Of a DNA stretch of 64,000 nt, positions 59,625-64,000 are shown in pieces (the stretch's first letter is position 1; every line of letters begins with the position of its first letter). Location of the stretch: the NCBI RefSeq assembly GCF_011007365.1, contig NZ_WFKM01000017.1, forward strand, positions 1 through 64,000, in the 5' to 3' direction. This stretch comes from Sphingobacterium sp. xlx-96 (GTDB lineage: Bacteria > Bacteroidota > Bacteroidia > Sphingobacteriales > Sphingobacteriaceae). A program made the translations under genes and the position numbers. The notes beneath the pieces are model-generated. The model was not told the DNA's origin and made no database searches. It worked only from the letters and a program-made list of their open reading frames with translations.

Positions 59625-60797
59625 TTAAAGCACATCTATTAGCACCCGGATACTCATATAAGCCATCAAAACCACTATTATTGCTCCCACTAGCGTCAAT
59701 AATGGAGGCTGCTTATACGAGCCGACAATTGTTGGTTTATAAGCTGCAATCAGCATTACCGACAGCGAAATAGGCAATATAATTCCGTTGATTGCTCCAG
59801 CCATAATCAGGAGATTAACTGGTTTGCCCAGCACGATAAATAGCATCGTCGAAATCAGAATGAATCCGATGATAACCCAATTTTCATTTTTAGCGATCTT
59901 CGTGCTAAATGATTTGATGAAAGAAACGGAGGTGTATGCCGATCCGATGATAGATGTCACCGCCGCGGCAAACATAACGAGACCGAACAATCGGTAACCA
60001 AAGTTTCCGGCAGCAAGCTGAAATACAGAAGCCGTCGGATTGCTATCGTCAATCGATAAGCCTTGTTGTATAATACCCAATGACGCCAAAAATAGACAGA
60101 TACGCACTAGCGATGCTGCCGATATCCCCATTACTGCACTTCTGCTAACCTCGGGCAAAGCCTCCTTTCCCTTGATGTCCGCATCGACCAAACGGTGTCC
60201 GCCGGCAAAGGTGATGTACCCACCTACCGTGCCCCCTATCAATGTAATGATAGCGATAAAGTCGATCTTGAGCGGTAGCACCGTTCTTAAGGCTGCTTCA
60301 ACTACCGGTGGACTTGCTATGATTGCAATGTAAACAATAGCCAAGATCATAATACCCGCCATAACCTGGGTAAAGCGATCCATGGCCTTTCCGATCTGTC
60401 TGTTTAAAAATACAGCAATAGCGATAAAAGCAGATAATATAGCTCCGGTGGTCACAGGGATACCGAACAACGCTTCGAGCCCCAGTCCAGCTCCGGCTAC
60501 ATTGCCAATATTAAAAGCCAGACCGCCCAGAATAATTAGCAATGAAAGAAAGACACCTAGACCAGGCAACAACTTATTGGCAATATCCTGAGCACGCATC
60601 TCGGATACTGCAATAATGCGCCAGATATTTAATTGCACACCGATATCTATGAGGATGGATATCAATATCACGAAGCCGAAACTGGCGCCCAACGATTTGG
60701 TAAAAACAGTTGTCTGTGTCAAAAAGCCTGGACCTATTGCCGATGTAGCCATCAATAGTGCTGCACCAATGAGCGCTGACGTATTTTTTTTGGTCAT
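59625..60797 (-). CDS. NRAMP-like transporter of the 5-oxoprolinase operon (YcsG type)
   Basis: The 390-residue protein has about 11 TM helices and the LeuT/NRAMP pattern (AFNIGNVAGAGLGLEALFGIP; GLVMFAAAVTSIIGSAYTSVSFIKSF). The canonical NRAMP TM1 metal motif DPGN is not present: the matching segment is SAIGPGFLTQTT. In B. subtilis the related ycsG lies with the kipI/kipA (pxp) genes. The gene start overlaps the pxpA stop by 4 nt, so it belongs to the operon. Import of 5-oxoproline is a plausible but unproven role. Confidence 0.82.
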   Translation of the reverse strand: MTKKNTSALIGAALLMATSAIGPGFLTQTTVFTKSLGASFGFVILISILIDIGVQLNIWRIIAVSEMRAQDIANKLLPGLGVFLSLLIILGGLAFNIGNVAGAGLGLEALFGIPVTTGAILSAFIAIAVFLNRQIGKAMDRFTQVMAGIMILAIVYIAIIASPPVVEAALRTVLPLKIDFIAIITLIGGTVGGYITFAGGHRLVDADIKGKEALPEVSRSAVMGISAASLVRICLFLASLGIIQQGLSIDDSNPTASVFQLAAGNFGYRLFGLVMFAAAVTSIIGSAYTSVSFIKSFSTKIAKNENWVIIGFILISTMLFIVLGKPVNLLIMAGAINGIILPISLSVMLIAAYKPTIVGSYKQPPLLTLVGAIIVVLMAYMSIRVLIDVL

Positions 60798-61552
60798 CTG
60801 ATTTCTATATCCTCAGCTATTAATTGTTCATTTATCTTTCTAGCAAATAGAATTGCTTCCGCATTGTCCCCGTGCAGACATATGGTATCCACCTGTATAT
60901 CCACCTCAAGCCCTTGCATTGATATTACTTTCCCCTCCTTGATCATTCGGATCACCTGCTGGGCAGCTCGTCTGTAGTCATGGATTAGCGCATCTGCATC
61001 TTGTCTAGGTGTTAGGCTACCATCGTGCTGGTAGGTACGATCAGCAAATACTTCGCTGTATACAGTCAGCCCTTTTCCCCTTCCTGCGGTGATCGACTCA
61101 CTCCCCGATAGGCCGAATAGAATCAATCCGGGATCTATATCAAATACCGCCTGTGCGATGGCATCGGCAAGGTCGCGCTTCCGTGCAGCCATATTGTAGA
61201 GTGCCCCGTGCGGTTTGACATGCTGGAGTTTCAGTCCTTTTGTCTTGGCACACGCTGCAAGAGCGCCTATCTGGTACACCATCAGTTCATAAACCTCGCG
61301 CGGTGTGACCTGTATTTCCCTTCTGCCAAAACCCAGTAGGTCCTGAAATCCAGGATGAGCACCTATCCGTATAGGATAGGCCGCCGCCAGTTGTAAGGTC
61401 CGCATCATGGTCGAAGGATCGCCCGCATGAAAACCACAGGCTATATTTACCGACGACACATAAGGTAGTATAGCTTTATCATCACCCATTGCCCAAGGGC
61501 CAAAACTCTCACCCATATCGCAGTTGAGGTCTACTGTGTATTTATTCGTCAT
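60794..61552 (-). CDS. pxpA: 5-oxoprolinase subunit A (LamB/YcsF family)
   Basis: PxpABC cleaves the cyclic amino acid 5-oxoproline to glutamate using ATP. PxpA (252 residues) has VDLNCDMGESFGPWAMGDD at the N-terminus, NIACGFHAGDP, IRIGAHPGFQDLLGFGRREI, LQHVKPHGALYN and TICLHGDN, covering the family's metal-site residues. It overlaps pxpC by 11 nt upstream and the transporter gene by 4 nt downstream. Confidence 0.95.
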   Translation of the reverse strand: MTNKYTVDLNCDMGESFGPWAMGDDKAILPYVSSVNIACGFHAGDPSTMMRTLQLAAAYPIRIGAHPGFQDLLGFGRREIQVTPREVYELMVYQIGALAACAKTKGLKLQHVKPHGALYNMAARKRDLADAIAQAVFDIDPGLILFGLSGSESITAGRGKGLTVYSEVFADRTYQHDGSLTPRQDADALIHDYRRAAQQVIRMIKEGKVISMQGLEVDIQVDTICLHGDNAEAILFARKINEQLIAEDIEIR

Positions 61553-62501
61553 ACTTGAACGCTATTGCACGGTTTAATTGCTGTAAGTTTTTGAAGCGGA
61601 GACGTAATAATTCTTGCGCCTCATCAATTGTAATAAATTTAAAATCAATCTGATCCATTGGTGCCATCTGCGCTAGCAAAGGCAGGTCTATAGTCGCCAC
61701 CTGAGCGATCACGGGGTATCCTCCCGTGGTAGGATGATCGGCCATCAGTACGATGGCATTTCCCTGAGGTGGTACCTGAATGGTACCAAACGTGACTGCC
61801 GAGGACAACATCTCCGTTTTTTCTTTGAGACGTAGTGGATTAGATTCCAAGCGATATCCCATACGATCAGAAGCACGGTTTAAAGTAAAAGTACCGGACA
61901 GGAAGTCTAGATGCGCAGACGTATCAAAGCGCTCAAATTGTGGGCCCGCCGTGACCCGGATCGTCCGGATGGCAAGATCACCGTATAGAGAAGGATTCAT
62001 CTGCCAGTTAAACTCAGTTTTTGCCCCCACATAAGGGCTACGAAATCCGATATGATCGTGTTTCTTTAATGCTCGGCCCTCATATCCGCCTATTCCGGCT
62101 TTGATATACGTGGAGCGGCTTTCTAATACCTCAGGAATGTCCAGTCCTCCATAAAAACAGATATAACTGCGACATCCCGAAACAGTTTTTCCAAAAGAAA
62201 GCGCTCCTCCTTGCGGTACAAAAACCGGCTTCCACATCGCTATAGGTGTTCCATCTATGGTAGGAGATAGGTCGCCTCCAGTTATACAAATCAATTGGTC
62301 TTTCTCAAAATAGAGCGTAGGCCCCAGATTCGTACACTCTATCGCAGCCTCTCCCTCTTTGTTGGCTAGGATGGCGTTTCCCAGCTGCAATGCCCAGGTA
62401 TCCATAGCACCGCATACCGCTATCCCATATCGTTGGTACCCGTATCGACCGAGATCTTGTATACTCGTCAGTAGCCCCGCTTTGAACACCCTAATACCCA
62501 T
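61542..62501 (-). CDS. pxpC: 5-oxoprolinase subunit C (KipA-type, biotin-dependent carboxyltransferase-like)
   Basis: The 319-residue subunit C has LLTSIQDLGRYGYQRYGIAVCGAMD at the N-terminus, SDRMGYRLES and MADHPTTGGYPVIAQV, all conserved in the KipA/AHS2 family, homologous to part of urea amidolyase. With PxpB it forms the ATP-dependent phosphorylation site for 5-oxoproline. It overlaps pxpB by 11 nt and pxpA by 11 nt, so all three are tightly coupled. Confidence 0.93.
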   Translation of the reverse strand: MGIRVFKAGLLTSIQDLGRYGYQRYGIAVCGAMDTWALQLGNAILANKEGEAAIECTNLGPTLYFEKDQLICITGGDLSPTIDGTPIAMWKPVFVPQGGALSFGKTVSGCRSYICFYGGLDIPEVLESRSTYIKAGIGGYEGRALKKHDHIGFRSPYVGAKTEFNWQMNPSLYGDLAIRTIRVTAGPQFERFDTSAHLDFLSGTFTLNRASDRMGYRLESNPLRLKEKTEMLSSAVTFGTIQVPPQGNAIVLMADHPTTGGYPVIAQVATIDLPLLAQMAPMDQIDFKFITIDEAQELLRLRFKNLQQLNRAIAFKYDE

Positions 62502-63177
62502 AATTGTCCTGTATTAAATGCTCAAAATCTTCTTTATCGACAGTCACAAACCGTAGCCGATCACCAGCTTCCAAGTAGGATGGTTTATCCCGATGCACAT
62601 CAAACAGTCGTAGTGGTGTATGACCTATGATCTGCCAACCTCCTGGTGTTTGCATAGGATAGATACCGGTCTGTTGTCCCGCAATACCCACCGCTCCGGC
62701 ATGGATCTTCAGTCGGGGCACTTCTTTGCGTGGTGTCGCGATACTGCTATCCATACCACCCAAATACGGAAAACCGGGTACGAACCCGATCATGTATACC
62801 AGATACTCATTCTTACTATGTATACGGATTACTTCTTCCACGCTCAGCCCATTATACTGTGCCACGTATGCCAGATCAGGACCATTGTAATAAACCGGGA
62901 TTTCCTTTACCATAATGGATTGGGGCTGCTGTTCCGGTATATTTTTTAACACGTCGGAGAGCGATTTGATTAGCTCCTCATATCGAATCGTCAGCGGATC
63001 GTAGTAGATGGTTATTGTCGTATAGGCGGGCACATACTCCACGATACCAGACTTAGTCCAGTTCGCAAGACAAGCTACTACTTTTCTTATCTGTATGTTC
63101 ACTTCTTCCGAAATATGGTCACCAAAAGACAAGACGACAGATCGATCGCCTAGAGGATAATATCTTATGGTGTCCAT
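62491..63177 (-). CDS. pxpB: 5-oxoprolinase subunit B (KipI-type)
   Basis: The 228-residue subunit B begins MDTIRYYPLGDRSVVLSFGD and contains EIPVYYNGPDLAYVA, YMIGFVPGFPYLGGMD and GIAGQQTGIYPMQTPGGWQIIGHTPLRLFD, the AHS1/KipI signature. ATG 63177 is preferred; ATG 63186 (MQI) and a further upstream start are possible. It is the first gene of the four-gene pxp operon. In B. subtilis KipI also inhibits the sporulation kinase KinA; that does not apply here. Confidence 0.93.
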   Translation of the reverse strand: MDTIRYYPLGDRSVVLSFGDHISEEVNIQIRKVVACLANWTKSGIVEYVPAYTTITIYYDPLTIRYEELIKSLSDVLKNIPEQQPQSIMVKEIPVYYNGPDLAYVAQYNGLSVEEVIRIHSKNEYLVYMIGFVPGFPYLGGMDSSIATPRKEVPRLKIHAGAVGIAGQQTGIYPMQTPGGWQIIGHTPLRLFDVHRDKPSYLEAGDRLRFVTVDKEDFEHLIQDNYGY

Positions 63178-63280
63178 AATTTGCATGTTATAACTACACA
63201 AAGATTACAATTATCCTGCTATAATCAAATCTTAAGGTCAAATATGACGCACTGGTCTTTAATAAATTGTTGATCAATCT

Positions 63281-63652
63281 TTAAATAAAGATTAATGATA
63301 ACGATGCCAGGTTACATATCTCAAATTGAATTAAATATTCTGTCTCTTTTAGAGGGTATCCATCTTCAGACTGGAATGCCCTATCGGTAACGACAAATTC
63401 GTACGCTTTATCTTTCTGGATATTCAATTCAAGCCATAGCGTCTTTCTGTCTTCGCTAAAACCTATGATCTTTTCGAGAGGAAAGTACGCTCTACCTTTT
63501 TCGGAAAACTTTATCGAGGTGCCATCTTTCATTGGTTTGGAAAAGACAATACCTATCTTTTTTGTTATAGAGGCTATTACCTTATCCTCCCCAATAGGCG
63601 TTACACATTCGACGGTGGGACATTCCCATTTGGATTTAATAACCTTTGGAAA
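63281..63652 (-). pseudogene. Truncated Bacterial Ig-like (SbsA-type) domain protein
   Basis: The open frame from the in-frame TGA at 63653-63655 to the stop at 63281 encodes one Ig-like domain: ECVTPIGEDKVIASITKKIG, IVFSKPMKDGTSIKFSEKG, then FVVTDRAFQSEDGYPL. This domain normally closes larger Bacteroidota envelope or peptidase proteins. There is no signal peptide and no good start; the first ATG (63532) is in mid-domain. It looks like the C-terminal stub of a lost gene, lying between pxpB and a dehydrogenase subunit gene. Confidence 0.5.
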
Positions 63653-63668
63653 TCACATAAGCTTCTAT

Positions 63669-64000
63669 TTACCCCTCATTCGTACTAAATCCATGCTCTT
63701 TCAATACGTCTTCCGGCACACCAGTCCAAACTCCCGGTTTGTTGCCCACATAACCTAAATCATCAATTCCAATCTTCGAGGTATAAAATCCTGATGCGGT
63801 TAAATTCCGTAGAGTCTTAAAAAAATTAACACCTTGCTCCACTTCAGGATTGTTTTTCGAAGGAAAAGCGATCTCATCCAAGAGGGCTACCTGCTGGTTT
63901 TCTTTACAGTTCTTAAATGCCTGCCCAAATTTTTTTTGGCAACGGATATCTATCCATTTTAGCCCGCCTCGCATCGGCGTTTTATATTCTGGCATATCTT
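63669..64000 (-). CDS. Gluconate 2-dehydrogenase subunit 3 family protein, partial
   Basis: The last ~110 residues of the protein are seen; the 5' part lies beyond the right edge. GGLKWIDIRCQKKFGQAFKNC, LLDEIAFPSKNNPEVEQGVNFFKTLRNLTASGFYTSKIGIDDLGYVGN and WTGVPEDVLKEHG match the family of small Tat-exported partners of GMC-type dehydrogenases. An adjacent GMC oxidoreductase gene is expected just outside the window, with which it would act in the periplasm on a sugar or alcohol. Confidence 0.88.
   Translation of the reverse strand, partial: DMPEYKTPMRGGLKWIDIRCQKKFGQAFKNCKENQQVALLDEIAFPSKNNPEVEQGVNFFKTLRNLTASGFYTSKIGIDDLGYVGNKPGVWTGVPEDVLKEHGFSTNEG

Overview
The window looks like a chromosomal segment of a Bacteroidota bacterium, most likely Sphingobacteriaceae (Sphingobacterium/Pedobacter-like). 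The signs are a SusC/SusD receptor pair, many signal-peptide lipoproteins and outer-membrane barrels, families typical of the phylum (PCMD lipoprotein, DUF2853, VF530, YcaQ/AlkX), and about a dozen upstream boxes fitting the Bacteroidota sigma-A -7 consensus TAnnTTTG. The family-level placement is inference.

Layout. 0-1.1 kb: remains of a decayed SusC-type receptor. 1.1-5.7 kb: two barrel proteins, an AraC regulator, methionine aminopeptidase, an NTF2-like secreted protein, then a gene-poor stretch with a palindromic repeat and a pure (TAC)17 microsatellite. 5.7-10.4 kb: SusD plus a full-length SusC broken by one in-frame TAA. 10.8-13.9 kb: a secreted Ntn-hydrolase (choloylglycine hydrolase family), a PCMD lipoprotein and a barrel protein. 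14-16 kb: MFS drug transporter and a methyltransferase. 16.1-21.7 kb (minus strand): a coherent putative copper locus. It holds a small Cys-motif protein, a double YtkA/FixH-like lipoprotein, an OprC/NosA-like TonB receptor carrying both halves of the CxxxM/HxM copper site, an MbnP-like lipoprotein and an MbnH-like di-haem enzyme. This is the most interesting part of the window.

21.8-33.4 kb: housekeeping genes (GNAT, NYN/LOTUS protein, VF530, tRNA-Ser(GCT), PgpH-type c-di-AMP phosphodiesterase, ribulose-phosphate epimerase) and two different aconitases in tandem (AcnB type, then mitochondrial type). A Tmt1-like methyltransferase lies about 2 kb further on. 33.5-39.5 kb: MFS, GNAT, a WYL regulator, a Rieske protein, a DODA-type dioxygenase and an AraC regulator. 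39.6-45.4 kb: PurF-type amidotransferase, an unannotated 31-codon acidic micro-ORF with its own promoter box, YchJ, a JmjC/cupin protein, a lipocalin-like protein, DUF2853 and NhaA. 45.5-54.6 kb: ABC-2 exporter, EngB (possibly leaderless), UbiA-type prenyltransferase, topoisomerase I, cytidylate kinase and a secreted calcineurin-like phosphoesterase.

54.6-58.4 kb is a small gene graveyard with three broken remnants between intact genes. 59.6-63.2 kb is an overlapping pxpB-pxpC-pxpA (5-oxoprolinase) operon ending in an NRAMP-like transporter that lacks the canonical DPGN metal motif. The right edge holds a truncated Ig-like protein and the 3' part of a gluconate 2-dehydrogenase subunit 3 gene that runs off the window.
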